From NCBI GenBank assembly GCA_025200525.1, contig CM045763.1, positions 61,453,018 to 61,517,017 on the forward strand: a stretch of 64,000 nt of DNA, given 5' to 3'. The translations under genes and the position numbers were made by a program. The DNA is from Camellia lanceoleosa (Eukaryota > Streptophyta > Magnoliopsida > Ericales > Theaceae). The notes beneath the pieces are model-generated. The model was not told the DNA's origin, searched no databases, and saw nothing but the letters and a program-made list of their open reading frames with translations. Below are positions 11,227 through 22,771 of the stretch, piece by piece (the first letter of the stretch is position 1; each line of letters begins with the position of its first letter).

Positions 11227-11963
11227 TAGGGGTGTTCAGCGGATATTTCGATCTGTCCAAATTGGTCGAACCAAACCGATCAGCGCATTTTGAACGGATA
11301 CGTGATGACGAGCGGATGGTTGCGGATTGATTTTTTGCAATTCACCTAATTTTGGACGAATGACAGATTTGAGGTTCCTTGGGCCGTAACCGAACTGCCA
11401 AACCATGAGCATCCTTAATAATTTGTAAAATTTTGTGTTTTTAATTTGTTTAGATATTCTGTTTGTATTTTCAATTAAAAAAAGTTCAGAAATTTTGTTA
11501 TGTTTTCAATTTGGAAATTCTTTTATCAAATGACAAGTGTTGACATTTGATAAGTTTGTGTGAAAAATATAAGGATTCATTTTGTATTTTTCAAAAAAAT
11601 CAAATTAAATAGTTTTTGAATTAAAAAAAAAGAATGAAATAGTTTTGATAATGTATGGTTTTCTTATATGTATTTATTATTGGTATTTGACAATTTACTT
11701 GATAATCTTTTAATTTTGTTGAGTTAGATTGTTATCCAAAAAAAAATATTGACAAGTTATTGTATTATGTTCAAAATTTATAAAAGTTTAAACTGCTAAA
11801 CTAATTTGCATTCATCTGCTTATCCACTCAATCCGCATCCGCTAATCTAGCAGATGGATACAGATTGATTTTTTTCAATCCGCCAATCCAAAAAACGGAT
11901 GATGAATTAGAGATTTTTCAACCACAACCGAACCGCGAACACCCCAAACTGCAAGCACCCCTA
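11227..11963. mobile_element. Nonautonomous hAT-like element with 8-bp target duplication
   Basis: The element starts TAGGGGTG and ends CACCCCTA, a perfect 8-bp terminal inverted repeat. It is flanked by identical GCACCAAA at 11219-11226 and 11964-11971. An 8-bp duplication with this terminus is the signature of hAT transposition. Sub-terminal regions carry many GCGGAT/ATCCGC motifs in opposite orientations (near 11240-11330 and 11820-11905), the usual layout of transposase-binding repeats. No transposase frame is present in its 737 bp. Confidence 0.88.
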
Positions 11964-11971
11964 GCACCAAA

Positions 11972-12837
11972 TATACCTTTTATATCCCCTTATTTTACTA
12001 TCTTGAAATTATTAAATTATGTAAAATTTTAAGACATAACCTTGGAAATGTAAATATTTTTTAACAGAACATTAAAAAAGTAAGGTTAGAAATCGTAAAA
12101 ATTTTACCAAATTTTTTATCACGGGATTCACATGGTGTGAATCTTACACCCTTACGAGACATTAGTAAAAAATTTAGTAAAACTTTTAAAATATCTAACA
12201 TTTTTCATTAAAAGAATTTAGAATAGAAAATCCAATGCATTCTCTTCCAACTACAACACTCTTTACTCCAAACGGTTCCATATCATTCATCAATAGCCAC
12301 CTGATCTCATTTAAGTGGGCTCTTTGTTACTAGAGCATGGTGGTAAAGTGTTTGTCCGTTAAGTAGTGTGAAACTTGAGATTTATTTGGTTGTATTTTCA
12401 TTTTCTTCATTTTGTTTTTTGTTTTTTTTTCCTTGTGTTTTTGGCAACAAAAAGAAAAAAAGAAAAAAGAAAGTGTTAATATATTTCATTGAGTTCCAAC
12501 TCAATCAATAAGAATTTAGAATATTAAAACAACAATAAACTAATTAGTGTAATAAAGATGGTGCTAGGCATGATCTACATCTTCGATGGCACAAATTGTG
12601 CAAATTGAAAAATGTGGTTGTGGTCATTTGAAACACTTATCTAGTTTGATATTCTTCTTTTTTCTCTATTTTTTTTCCTTTGTTTTTGGGTTTGGTTATC
12701 TAGTTTAGCATGCAACATGTAAATTAGCAAATTATTAAGTTAATTTTAAACTACAATAATTTTTAACTAAGTTCTCTCAATGGTTGCACCACACTACTAG
12801 ATCAATTGGTGATTGGTTGCTAAATTATCATTGGGAT
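11972..12837. other. Intergenic spacer
   Basis: AT-rich sequence with no supported gene. A TTTGGTTGTATTTTC phrase near 12378 resembles MITE termini seen elsewhere but has no partner. Confidence 0.45.
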
Positions 12838-13185
12838 ATCAGATTGGACCGTTTAATCCGGCTCATTGGGCTCACTTTTGGGTCTTGTTTTGATAGTTTG
12901 AATAATTCACATTTTAGGGTTCGTCGAGTGTATCACCTCTATAAAAAACAAATTGATCGGATAACGAAAACTTTGGATCAATTTTGTATGAACTATTTAT
13001 TTTCTCACCGTTTATTTTTTTTCATACAAAACTGATTTGAATTAATACATGATTTCCATTATCCGATCGACTTGATTTTTTCATAGAGATGATATACTTG
13101 ATGAATCTTAAAATATGAACGATTTAAATTATCGAAATAAGATCCAAAAATAATCCCAATAGGTTAAATCCGATTTGAAACTGGA
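12838..13185. repeat. Long inverted-repeat (hairpin) element A
   Basis: The left half (from about 12843, GGACCGTTTAATCCGGCTCATTGGG) is complementary to the right half nearly to the centre, where TTTTGTATGAA pairs with TTCATACAAAA. The arms are about 150 bp with a short loop near 12990-13018. Pairing is imperfect (roughly four in five by eye). Transcribed, it would fold into a long hairpin. It is related to element B. Confidence 0.72.
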
Positions 13186-13328
13186 GATAAGCCAAACTCA
13201 TTATCGTTATGGACCGTTATGGACTGCCTACTCAAAATTTGCATATACACTAGTAAATGTCTTCAAATCATAGTTAAGTATGGACACAGAGTGGAAAAAA
13301 GCAGCCCCTCTCCTGTCTACTTCAGTTC

Positions 13329-13688
13329 TGGACCATTCAATTTGGCTTGTGGTCTCACTTCAAGTCCTATTTAGATGATTTATTTGTTCATTTTTACAGA
13401 TTTAGTATGTAAATTATTCATAAAATATCAAATCGATTTGATAATTATAGGCATATAATTTTATTATTTTTATCTTCATAAAAATGGACAAGCATATTTT
13501 TAAAAATAAATTGTTTATTTTTTTTAATACAAAGATGACAAAAATATTTGTCTACAATTATTAGATTAATCTGAATTTTTATTTATTTATAGATGATCTA
13601 CTTACTAAAACTTAAAAATGAATAACATAAATCATCTAAATGAGACTTGTAGTGGAACCCACAGGCCAAACTAGATAGTTCAGTCCAA
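13329..13688. repeat. Long inverted-repeat (hairpin) element B
   Basis: The left arm GGACCATTCAATTTGGCTTG...AGTCCTATTTAGATGATTT is matched in reverse by AAATCATCTAAATGAGACTTG...AGGCCAAACTAGATAGTTCAGTCC. The outer arm shares its order of motifs with element A (GGACCRTTYAATYYGGC, then GTCYTRTTT, then GATGATTT), so both belong to one family. Confidence 0.72.
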
Positions 13689-14521
13689 TTTAGTTGATCG
13701 AAGAGTAGATAAGTTCAAATGAAAAAAAATCAGGGATCAAAACAAAAAAAAAAAAAAGCTCTTTGGAAATTCAGTAGTTCCTCCTCTTTATTGATATTGG
13801 TGTGTATTTAATTTTGTACACTTTGATTCATCAGCAAAATGTTATTTTATTGATAACAAAAAAAAAAAAAAACCAAGTCCATACAACTTAATTTTCGAAC
13901 TCCCTTTTTATTTAAATTTAAATTTTTTATGACTCTATAATATTATTGATAGATGTATATGGTGGAACCCAAATGGTAGTAATTTCTGAGTCAAACCAGG
14001 TTGATCCATGTGGATCCTGACCCGAATCTGAACTTTCTTTGAGGTTCAAAACCCTATTTATTATTTTTTTTTTTTAAAAAAAGAATCCTTAAAAAAAAAT
14101 AAAATAAATAAATTTGCAGAGAATCTTCCTACCTTCCTACCCACTTCATTAAAGTTAGTAGCAGAAGAAGATTCCCATCTGGTAGCCTCCTTTTTTATTC
14201 TTTAGGCCCTCTCTCTCTCTCTCTAATTTAATTTTTTAATTTTTTTTGGGTACCCTTAATTTAGAGTCGTAGAATTGGAAGTGAGATATTCCTTCCTTAG
14301 AGGCAAATATTATATTCTACATACCACATATATGATGAATGTTTCATTCATTTTAGATTAGATATTCTCTTCACTTTCTCTCTCTATGGACTCATGCATT
14401 GTAGAATAAATATTAGACTTTCGAAACCAACATGAAAGTTGCATGGTGGATTCATACTAAACACCATTTTTGAATATGTCCTTTCGCTCTCTTACGCACA
14501 TAAAGTTATAAAACAAAATAC
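13689..14521. other. Intergenic spacer
   Basis: Contains A/T runs and a short (CT)n at 14210-14223. No gene or RNA was recognised. Confidence 0.5.
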
Positions 14522-14524
14522 TAA

Positions 14525-14703
14525 GGCCTAGTTTGGCATAATACTAAGGCATAATACAAAAAAGTCACTATCCTATTTAAATCACATCATCTCATTTAAA
14601 TCATATCATCTCTCTACCATATCACTTTAAACCCAACTCATATTTTACGTTTTTTCGTAAAAAATAAAAAAGTGCACTTATTTAGATCATCCCAAACAAC
14701 CCT
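14525..14703. mobile_element. Harbinger/Tourist-like MITE, third copy
   Basis: Ends GGCCTAGTTTGGCATAATAC and ATCCCAAACAACCCT are inverted, with TAA at 14522-14524 and 14704-14706. The left end matches the GGCCTCGTTTGGCAAT end at 1395. The interior is short and AT-rich. Confidence 0.55.
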
Positions 14704-14706
14704 TAA

Positions 14707-15833
14707 AATAGATGTATATGCTATATAGTCTTGTAGTTTTGATTAATCATAATAGAATCAATAATTCATATTTTTTAAGTTGGATTATGCCATTCTTAGG
14801 TAAGGTCTCATCAAATTAGTTATTTTAATTTTTAGTTAAAATAGTGAATAAATTACTAAATTTCATATTTGGCAAACTAGTTATCAAGTTAGCTATTTTA
14901 ATTTTGATGGTTTTGACTCAATAAATGTAACTAGTAGTTTATCCTAACCAAACATTAAAAAAGTATTTCTTTTTACATTTTAAAATTAATTGCGTTGAAT
15001 TTATAAAAAATAATTTCGAATTAAAATAAATAAAATAATATTTAAATAGTATAGAGAAATAATAGAGAGTTTGTTGAAAAATGTATTTGAAAAGATGAAA
15101 AATCAAAATAAAAAAGTGACTTTTAAATTAAAATATGACAAAATTTTAACTAATTTGATATTGATACTTCTTAATAGAAATGTTGTTTACATACCAAAAA
15201 AAAAATATTGAAATATATATTATATATATATATGAATTAAATTCATTTTAAATGTGACTCACTTTCATTAAATTTTATTTTCTAATCATTTTATAAATTG
15301 CATTTTTGGAATAAATAACTTTTTTTTTAAAAATTCCCTTGATTAAACTTGAGATGACCAGTTAAACAGAGCCATCGGATCATACAAACTTCTCTAATTT
15401 TAATGTGGGTTATCATGATTTTTACTATTGTGCCACCTAAAGGCAAGTTATGGATGCTTTTGCTTCAACATGCAACAAAGTGATTTGCATCAAATTTAGA
15501 GACTTTCTTGTGGGTCGCTATCATCCATTTGATGTGTGACACGTACACACCCCCAGCTATGGATGTAAAGTTGCTAAATTAGAAATGCTACCCTTACAAA
15601 AACCTACTAATTAACTTGTAATGAAATTCATTAAGCCCACAAAATAAAAAAATAAAAAAATAACTCTTTTTGTTTTTAATGCTCAATTTAAAGAATTGCA
15701 TAAAATTATAGATATATAATTTTCTAACACATACCTACAATAAGAATGGGCCCACATCATATTTTACTACTTACTCATAAGAGCCACATTGTCCATAGCA
15801 GCAGAGAATTACCATGAATATTGATTGAAAAAA
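14707..15833. other. AT-rich intergenic spacer
   Basis: No coding potential or RNA gene was seen. There is a short TA microsatellite near 15215-15232. Confidence 0.5.
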
Positions 15834-16018
15834 TATGAGATGAGAAAGTTAAATGTTACACAAAAATTAGACATAAAATCAGACACAATATATATATATA
15901 TATATATATATTTAAAAGTAGACGCCATTAACATGTTAAATTTTATTTTATGAGATGAGAAAGTTAAATGTTACACAAAAATTAGACATAAAATCAGACA
16001 CAATATATATATATATAT
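15834..16018. repeat. Direct duplication of about 58 bp plus TA microsatellite
   Basis: An identical segment beginning GAGATGAGAAAGTTAAATG and ending CAGACACAATATATAT occurs at about 15837 and again at 15953, each followed by a TA run. The spacing is about 116 bp. It lies about 1.1 kb upstream of the EFM-like gene's start codon. Confidence 0.85.
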
Positions 16019-16226
16019 CAATAAATTGTACAATTTTTTGTAAAATTTTATCAATTCATATGTATTCTATGTTATGTTATGCGTTCTTAGAAAAATTTAT
16101 TTTTCACATAATGTATTATTTTTCACATAATGCGTTCTTTGTATGTTTTCCATCAATAAAGTTTTTTTCTTGTTGATCAAAAAAATAAATGAAAAACTAT
16201 CTCTTATCTCTATTTTATGATTTATA

Positions 16227-16440
16227 GAGCATCTATACATTTCTAGATACCCATTGAGGGGAAAAGAAAGGCTTTTCATGTAGAAAGAGAATTGCCATGA
16301 ATGTTGATATAAAAATATGTGATGAATCATCTCTACATTCCTAGATACCTATCAAGGCAAAAAAAAAAATCTTTTTTTATGTAGAACTTAAAGAATTACC
16401 ATGAATGTTGATATAAAAATATGAGATGGGTCATCTCTGC
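16227..16440. repeat. Tandem repeat of about 100 bp upstream of the EFM-like gene
   Basis: Units starting CATCTATACATTTCTAGATA (16230) and CATCTCTACATTCCTAGATA (16328) share ATTGCCATGAATGTTGATAT or ATTACCATGAATGTTGATAT and TAAAAATATG. A third start (TCATCTCTGCAT) is at about 16431, and a partial earlier copy (ATTACCATGAATATTGAT) lies near 15808. Confidence 0.75.
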
Positions 16441-16784
16441 ATATGCACATAGAGTGTTGATGAATCATGATTATACAAAGAGAGAAAATAAAGGTTAAAA
16501 AGAAAAAGAAAAAAAAAAGAAAAAAAAAAAAGGACACTGGGAAGAAGAAGAAGAAGAATCATCTTTTGTATTGGGAGATTTGAATTTGTACAAAGACTCA
16601 CTGAGCACATGACCCCTCAGGTGTCAGAAAAAACCTCTTTTGATTCCTTCTCTCAGATAAACCCTTCTTTCACTAACACACATTTTTAAAAAAAAAATTA
16701 TTATTATTGTTTTATCTTTTTTTCCCCTTTGTTCTTCTTTGCAAAGAAGTTACCATCCTTCTTTATCCCCTTTTCTTCTCTTTT

Positions 16785-16816
<32 letters not shown>

Positions 16817-17080
16817 CAAACACTGCTTTATTCTCCCTCGAACTCACCTCTAAAAAGCAGCCGGTACCCCCTTTGATCCTCCTTGTGTTCACTTCTCAAA
16901 CAACATCCTCTCTCTCTCTCAAACCTAGAAAGAAAATAGGCCATCACCTTCTTTTTTTCTTGATCTTCTTTGTTCCCACATACCTATTGTATTCCTATAT
17001 GAGCATGAGCATTTGTTGGTGACAAGAGAGAGTTTTTTGAATAGGGTTTTGTGACTGTTCTAAAAGATAGATTTAAGTCA
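16441..17080 (+). promoter_or_regulatory. Proximal promoter and 5' leader region of the EFM-like gene
   Basis: This region contains the core promoter and leader by position. Visible features are an A-rich tract (16495-16533), a T-rich tract near 16690-16735, and a pyrimidine-rich segment with a (TC)n run at 16789-16816, common in plant 5' leaders. No unambiguous TATA box or transcription start can be fixed by eye, so these borders are inferred. Confidence 0.4.
16789..16816. repeat. (TC)n microsatellite in the probable 5' leader
   Basis: About 14 TC units inside a pyrimidine-rich stretch, roughly 265 bp before the start codon. Such tracts are frequent in plant leaders and length-variable. Confidence 0.9.
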
Positions 17081-19227
17081 ATGATGGCATCGTCTTCGGA
17101 ACTGAGCCTCGATTGGAAGCCCCACAGCTATTCTATGCTGTTAAAATCTTTCAGGGACCAAACAGACCAGACCCAAAAGCTCGAAGAGTTTCTTGCTCGC
17201 CTCGAGGAAGAAAAACTCAAAATCGACGCGTTCAAGCGCGAGCTTCCCCTCTGCATGCAACTCCTCACAAATGGTATGCACATTTTGATATGCATTTAGT
17301 GGCTTACGAGGCTAAATCTTGATTCTTTTCATAACAAATATTAAAAACCAAAATACACAAATACCTATGCGACCTATGGATTCAAGATAGAATCATGTAT
17401 TTTAAGATTCAAAAGACAAGGATTTTTACTACTGCCTATACAATGGATATTCATGTGCTATGCAAATATTGTCATGCTTTTTAATCTTTTCTTTTATCTT
17501 TTTTATCGATAATAGAAGCAAGAAATGGCTTTTCATGTGCTTGGATTTGCTTTGTTTCTCTGAGTTCATTTCTTAGTATTCAAAGTAGATGATGATTTCT
17601 AGAGAATCTAGACATGACCTTACTTTAAAGAAAGAAAAAGGGGAAAAAAGTTAACAACAGTTTAGCCAAATTGTAATAAGGTTTTATCATATGTTTTGAA
17701 ATCAATTTCATTTTATTTTATTTTATTTTGATTATTACTAATGAAATATTTATTTTCTTCTTAGCAATGGAGGCTTCAAGGCAACAACTACAGACCCACC
17801 TTGCAAATCAAGTCCCGCCACGACCGGTCCTCGAAGAATTCATACCCCTTAAACTTTCAAACTCTGAATGCTCGGATAAGGCATCAAACATGTCCGATAA
17901 GTCGAATTGGATGACATCAGCACAGCTATGGAGCCAAGCGAGCGATGTGATAACGAAGCAAGAATCGACAGTAACATCAACAAGAGAAACAGAAATCGGG
18001 TTCAGTGTCGGTCCTAATAAGCTAGGTTTAGATAACAAATTACAGAGAAACAATGGAGGAGCTTTTCTTCCATTTTCGAAAGATCGAAACTCGTGTCCAA
18101 GCTCGACATTGCTTGCTCTCCCCGATTTGGCTCTCGCTTCGAACGAGAAAGAGATGGAGGATAAGAAATGTTCAGAGATTGATAATGGGATTGCTTGTTT
18201 GAGGAGAGAGAATTCGGGTAAGCCGGGGACAGGTATGGTTGAGCAAGGACACGGTGGTGGTCCGCAAGATTCTCAAACTACCGCCATCAACACCACCGCT
18301 GCAGGCTCCGCTAGTACTAATACAAATCAAACTCATAGGAAGGCAAGGAGGTGCTGGTCGCCGGAGTTGCACCGGCGGTTTGTGAATGCTCTTCAAATGT
18401 TAGGTGGTTCTCAAGGTAAATATGGACCATGCAATGCATTCATGTAATGTCTAAAGTTTTTTAATCAGAAAATTCCACTGGTTACAGAATTTTTATATAA
18501 TTTTTTGTTTTATTTATCAAAATGGAGTTATAATAATATTTTTGAAAATTTAATTCACTTTATGATTTTTTTAAATGATAAAATCAACATTTTTCATATT
18601 TTATCAAATGAATTTGTGGATTAAATACATTTTTGTTCCATTATATTTTAATCGTATTATTTTAGTTCCATGATTATTCAATTTATGTTTAAATGATTCT
18701 AACGTCGTCTTGTCCAGAATTTATATACTAATAGCACCTTGGGTATTTTTGTCCAAAATTTAAAAATAAACAAATAAATTGGACAAAAATTTAGATGTAA
18801 ACCTGTGTTTGGGAACATTTAAACACAAATTGAATAAGTTAAAAAAAAAGAGAAAAAAAATGACATAATTAAAATAAATATTAGAGATTAAAATGACATC
18901 GTTCATACTTTGACAATTAACAATTTTTACCATTAATTTTTTTTTATATACTTTTTGTATAATATATATATATATATATTAAATATTTAGATAACCATGG
19001 TTGAACCTACTATGGTTTTAAAAAACAATGATTATGATGATGATTAAAACTATTATGAATATATGATTGTTGTTATTATGGGTTTGGCTTCTTTTTTTTT
19101 TTAATTTTTAATTTTTAAATTTTTTTTTTTGTGGATAATTGTTTCAGTGGCCACACCTAAACAAATCAGAGAACTGATGAAGGTTGATGGTTTGACCAAT
19201 GATGAAGTTAAAAGCCATCTGCAGGTA

Positions 19228-19258
<31 letters not shown>

Positions 19259-19958
19259 AATACATGGAGACATGCATGATATAGCACTGTTGTGTCCTGC
19301 CCTGCTTCTTGTTAGCAAAGTTGTGAGTAGTACCACAGCATTTGCAGGAATGCACTGTGCATATTCTCTCAAATCTGTGTACTACTGAGTACAATAATAG
19401 AACAAACTCTGATAACTTTATATACATGTTTGTGCATGTACATAACAGAAATATAGACTTCACACCAGAAGACCAAGTCCAAGCCCACAAGCTGCAGGTA
19501 CTCCACCACCCCAGCTAGTGGTCCTAGGTGGCATATGGGTCCCACCGGAGTACGCCACCGCGGCAGCAGCCGCCCACAGCGGTGCACCCCCTACTCTCTA
19601 TGGTGCACACCCAACCACCCATGGCTCTCAACACTACTGTGCTCCACAAATGCCCCAAGAGTTCTATTCCGGACCACCGGCGTCTCAGCCCCACCACCAG
19701 TTGCACCAGCAGCACGCCCTCCACCACCAGCTCCACATATACAAGGCCTCTTCACAGTCCCACAGCTCGCCGGAGTCTGATGTCAGGGGGCCCGGTGACC
19801 GAACTGAGAGCTTTGGAGACGGGAAGTCCGAGAGTAGTGGTGGCTGGAAGGATGATAGCGGTGGGGAGAATGGCGGTGGAGGTGACAGAAAAGGGTTGGC
19901 AACACTGCAAGGCGAAGGTGAAGAGAGCAATGGCAGTGAAATCACTCTCAAATTTTAA
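17081..19958 (+). CDS. EFM: GARP/G2-like MYB transcription factor, EFM (HHO4) orthologue; four exons
   Basis: Exons are 17081-17273, 17765-18415, 19148-19224 and 19449-19958. All introns are GT-AG and the frame is kept, giving 476 residues. Two adjacent ATGs (17081, 17084) open the protein; the first is used here. The N-terminus ([16 protein letters not shown]) and a coiled-coil-like segment ending [10 protein letters not shown] are family hallmarks, followed by [11 protein letters not shown] and [11 protein letters not shown]. The single MYB/G2 domain (from [15 protein letters not shown]) spans exons 2-4, with SHLQ/KYR split at an intron. Then come [13 protein letters not shown], a His/Pro/Gln-rich stretch, a Gly/Asp/Glu-rich stretch and a C-terminal NGSEITLKF, as in Arabidopsis EFM. 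The family acts as nuclear DNA-binding repressors; EFM represses FT in leaf phloem to delay flowering in response to temperature and light, and relatives repress nitrate/phosphate genes. LSLD near the start resembles an EAR-type motif. No damage was seen. Orthology is inferred from motifs. Confidence 0.93.
17274..17764 (+). other. Intron 1 of the EFM-like gene
   Basis: 491 bp, GTATGC donor and TTCTTAG acceptor, phase 1. AT-rich with a (TTTTA)n stretch near 17708-17730. No embedded feature was seen. Confidence 0.9.
18416..19147 (+). other. Intron 2 of the EFM-like gene, with an inverted repeat
   Basis: 732 bp, GTAAAT donor and TTTCAG acceptor, phase 1. Inside, TTCAATTTATGTTTAAATG (about 18677) is inverted as CATTTAAACACAAATTGAA (about 18819), suggesting a small degenerate MITE. 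A TA microsatellite follows at about 18962-18980. Confidence 0.85.
19225..19448 (+). other. Intron 3 of the EFM-like gene
   Basis: 224 bp, GTACTC donor and AACAG acceptor, phase 0. It splits the SHLQKYR motif, a position typical of G2-like GARP genes. A CT/TA microsatellite follows the donor at 19229-19257. Confidence 0.9.
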
Positions 19959-20471
19959 CCATCATTTTAAGTAACAGTATCAAAAGTTATTATTTCATAA
20001 ATATCAGTATCCAAAATTCAATAATATTGACCAATATTTAAACTATTTTATGATTAGAGGGAGTTAGGGTTAGAGTGATGATTTTGATTAATTAAATCTA
20101 TTTTCTACATTGGAGGATACAAAGGGCATAAAGAAAAAGTGAGTGTTTGTTTTGTTATTAACCAATTACCCATTGTATGCTTTTCATGTCCTATTTTGAA
20201 AAAAATAGAAGACTGGATTTATATGGATTTTGGCTTTTTCTTCAACTGACAAATTTACCCTTTTTTTATATTCATTTTTTTTTTTTTTAAAGATTATGAC
20301 GGCCCTACCTTGGTTCAACTGCTAGTTTCACAACCAGTGATATGGCTACTTTCATGCTTTTCAAGTCAAAAACTGCCATATGGCACCCCCCAAAAAAAAA
20401 CCCCTTAAACCGGCTAATAGCAAAATAAACAAAAACAAAAACCACATTAAACTGTATTCCAATTAATTAAA
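19959..20471. other. 3' flank of the EFM-like gene
   Basis: Probable 3' UTR and spacer. No definite poly(A) signal was fixed. It holds a 22-base T-rich run near 20270-20289. Nothing else was recognised. Confidence 0.4.
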
Positions 20472-20609
20472 GTCGGTTACATTTTTTGTTTTTCACATTC
20501 TACTCTATAAAGTCTCTATGCTTAGTTTAATTTAAAAAATTCATATCAAATTTAAATCATATAGTTCTTGACAAAATAGAATAACAAAAAAAAAGATTAT
20601 GTAACCGAT
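20472..20609. repeat. Small inverted-repeat element
   Basis: GTCGGTTACATTTTTTGTTTTTC at the left is inverted at the right as AAAAAAAAGATTATGTAACCGAT. It is about 138 bp with an AT-rich middle. Probably a MITE remnant; no target duplication was identified. Confidence 0.45.
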
Positions 20610-22200
20610 TTCACTAGATTGAGATAAAAATAAAAAATAAAAACTTGGTTTGATAGTTTATTTTGCTAGTAGTGGATTTATTTATTATTTATTTATTGAT
20701 TTGCATATGAATAAGGTTAGCCAAAAATAATAATAAAGAAAAAGCAAAAAGTAAAAAGGTTAAGCATGAAAATATTGGCTGCAACCCAATGAAGCAAGGT
20801 TAAGATATGTTGCGGTATGCTTTAAGTAGCTTTCGAAAATTTAGCAAATTTTAATTTTGAGGAAAAAAAAAAAAAAAAGAAATGGGAAAGAGTAGGTGCA
20901 AAATTCTAAAAAGTTGATGCTTTTATATTGAGAAAACTTTTTTGAGCTAGAATATATATATATATATATATGTTTCAATTGGTTCAAGGTCATTCAAGAG
21001 ACTATCTTAGAATTGGGAAGAATATTACAAATTAACATTTTAATTTTTTTTTACTACAATTATATTTAGATCTAGAATTTGTGAAGAAAATAAAATTACA
21101 CATACATTTAACCTTTTTTTTTTATAACTAATATATATTCAGTTTCTTCACATTTAATAATCCAACCAAAATAGAGAATAATTAGTTTATTTTGATTTAT
21201 TTTTCTTCTCTTATTCAAATTTTTTTTCTCTCTCACAAATTTAAAATGATAAATTGGTAAAAAATCCACACCTATGAAGTCATATGTTATTTGGTCTAAG
21301 GTTTAACTTTTTTTATGATAAAAGACCCGTGTTGAAAAGTTATTTAAAAAAAGTCATCAGTGCCGAAATTGGCTGGAAAGTTAATGGCGGCTAGTAGAGG
21401 TGAAGTGGACAAATACGTAACATTGAAAAAAGAAAAGAAAAGGGTGCATTAATAGGTGACACGTGTATAGATAAGTGAGATTTAAAGAAATAATTGAATA
21501 GATAAGTGCCATGTGTAGAAATAGATAATATTTGAATAAATAGATAGATAGGTAACCTTTAAACAAATAGGTGTCCCTTTTACTATTTGTTTAGCCCAAA
21601 AAAATTTAAGCTAACAAGCTCCAAAAATTTCAAAAATGGACCTCTAACCTGAATACCCAACTTAAAATCTAAGCACATAATAAAAATTTATCTATAAAAA
21701 ACCCTTGTGCAAAATGAACAAATAGTCTCCAAATGCTAGGTTCTAACTATAAGGTAGTGGTTAGTTTGTTTAAATTGATTTTGGATAACTATTCCTTGAC
21801 CTCGTGATGAAATAATCATCTTTCAAAATTAGTGAATGACGATTTCATTTTAAATGTATATTTCTTTCCTTTTTACTGAATCAAAGTATTATGACAGAAT
21901 GACTATTCTATTCCAACTTTTATTCTTTGTGGATCAAAGACCATCTAAATCTAGCATTATTTGTATTGAAGTGAACATTATTCATCAACATGTGGGACTC
22001 CATTTTATTTTTAAAATTTAGCTCGTTTGAATTTTTTATTTTTTTATTTTTTTTTTTTTAAAAAAGATGAAAAAAAAAGAGAAGAGGTGATGTAGTTAGT
22101 TTTAGTTGTTTTTTTTTTTTTTTTTTAAAAAAACTCCCAAAACTGAGCCTTAAACACAGTGACACTGCCTTTTGAGGCCAGAATTGGTGCCTCAAAAGAT
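20610..22200. other. AT-rich intergenic spacer
   Basis: No supported gene. Contains a TA microsatellite at 20949-20971, A/T homopolymers and a short GATA-like stretch (ATAGATAGATAGG at 21540-21552). Confidence 0.5.
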
Positions 22201-22203
22201 TTA

Positions 22204-22768
22204 GGTTACGTTTGGTTTAGTTTTAAAATTATAATTCTTTTTTTAGAGTTGTGATTTAAGTGTGAAATTGTAAGTTGGATTTTGAAAAGAGAAAATTTGT
22301 TTGGTTATGAGTTTTGAAAAGAATTTAAAAAGGAATTTTTGAATTTTAAATTTTAAAAAGAGCAGATTGAGTCTATCGGATCGTCCTTCCGAATATCCTC
22401 CCGAACATTCGACTGGTTGATAAGAACAATGCAAAATTTTTTTTTATACAATTGTAACCTGTTATTTGAATATATATACATATATATATATATATATATT
22501 TGTTTTACATATTTTTTAAATATAAAAATTATTTTTTTAAAATTTTTTTATAAAAATAATTTAACAATCTCATCACTAACCATCTTCAACACTATATCAT
22601 CAAAAGAGTTTTGAATTTTGTGTTTAGTTATGAGTTTTGAAAATAATTTTTGAATTAAGTTTTAAATAATTTTAAATAGTGTGTTTAGTTATAAATTTTG
22701 AAAAGTAATTTAAAAATTTTACCTTTAAAATCATAAATCATGATTCCAAAAGCAAACCAAACACGGCC
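22204..22768. mobile_element. Harbinger-like MITE flanked by TTA
   Basis: Left GGTTACGTTTGGTTTAGTTTT is inverted at the right as CAAAAGCAAACCAAACACGGCC, with TTA at 22201-22203 and 22769-22771. Sub-terminal phrases (TTATGAGTTTTGAAAA, AGTTATGAATTTTGAAAAG-like) recur three times inside. It holds a TA-rich microsatellite at 22470-22500. Confidence 0.65.
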
Positions 22769-22771
22769 TTA

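Noticed and set aside
16704..17022. Frames on both strands over the 5' leader of the EFM-like gene
   Set aside because: They are created by the (TC)n tract and pyrimidine-rich DNA just before the real start codon.
17051..17080. A longer EFM start ten codons upstream (GTG at 17051)
   Set aside because: The upstream codon is GTG. The first ATG in frame is 17081, and family proteins begin at this point.
19524..19974. Overlapping frames on both strands across exon 4 of the EFM-like gene
   Set aside because: The GC-rich, His/Pro-rich coding sequence is open in several frames. Only the frame that continues the MYB domain is real.
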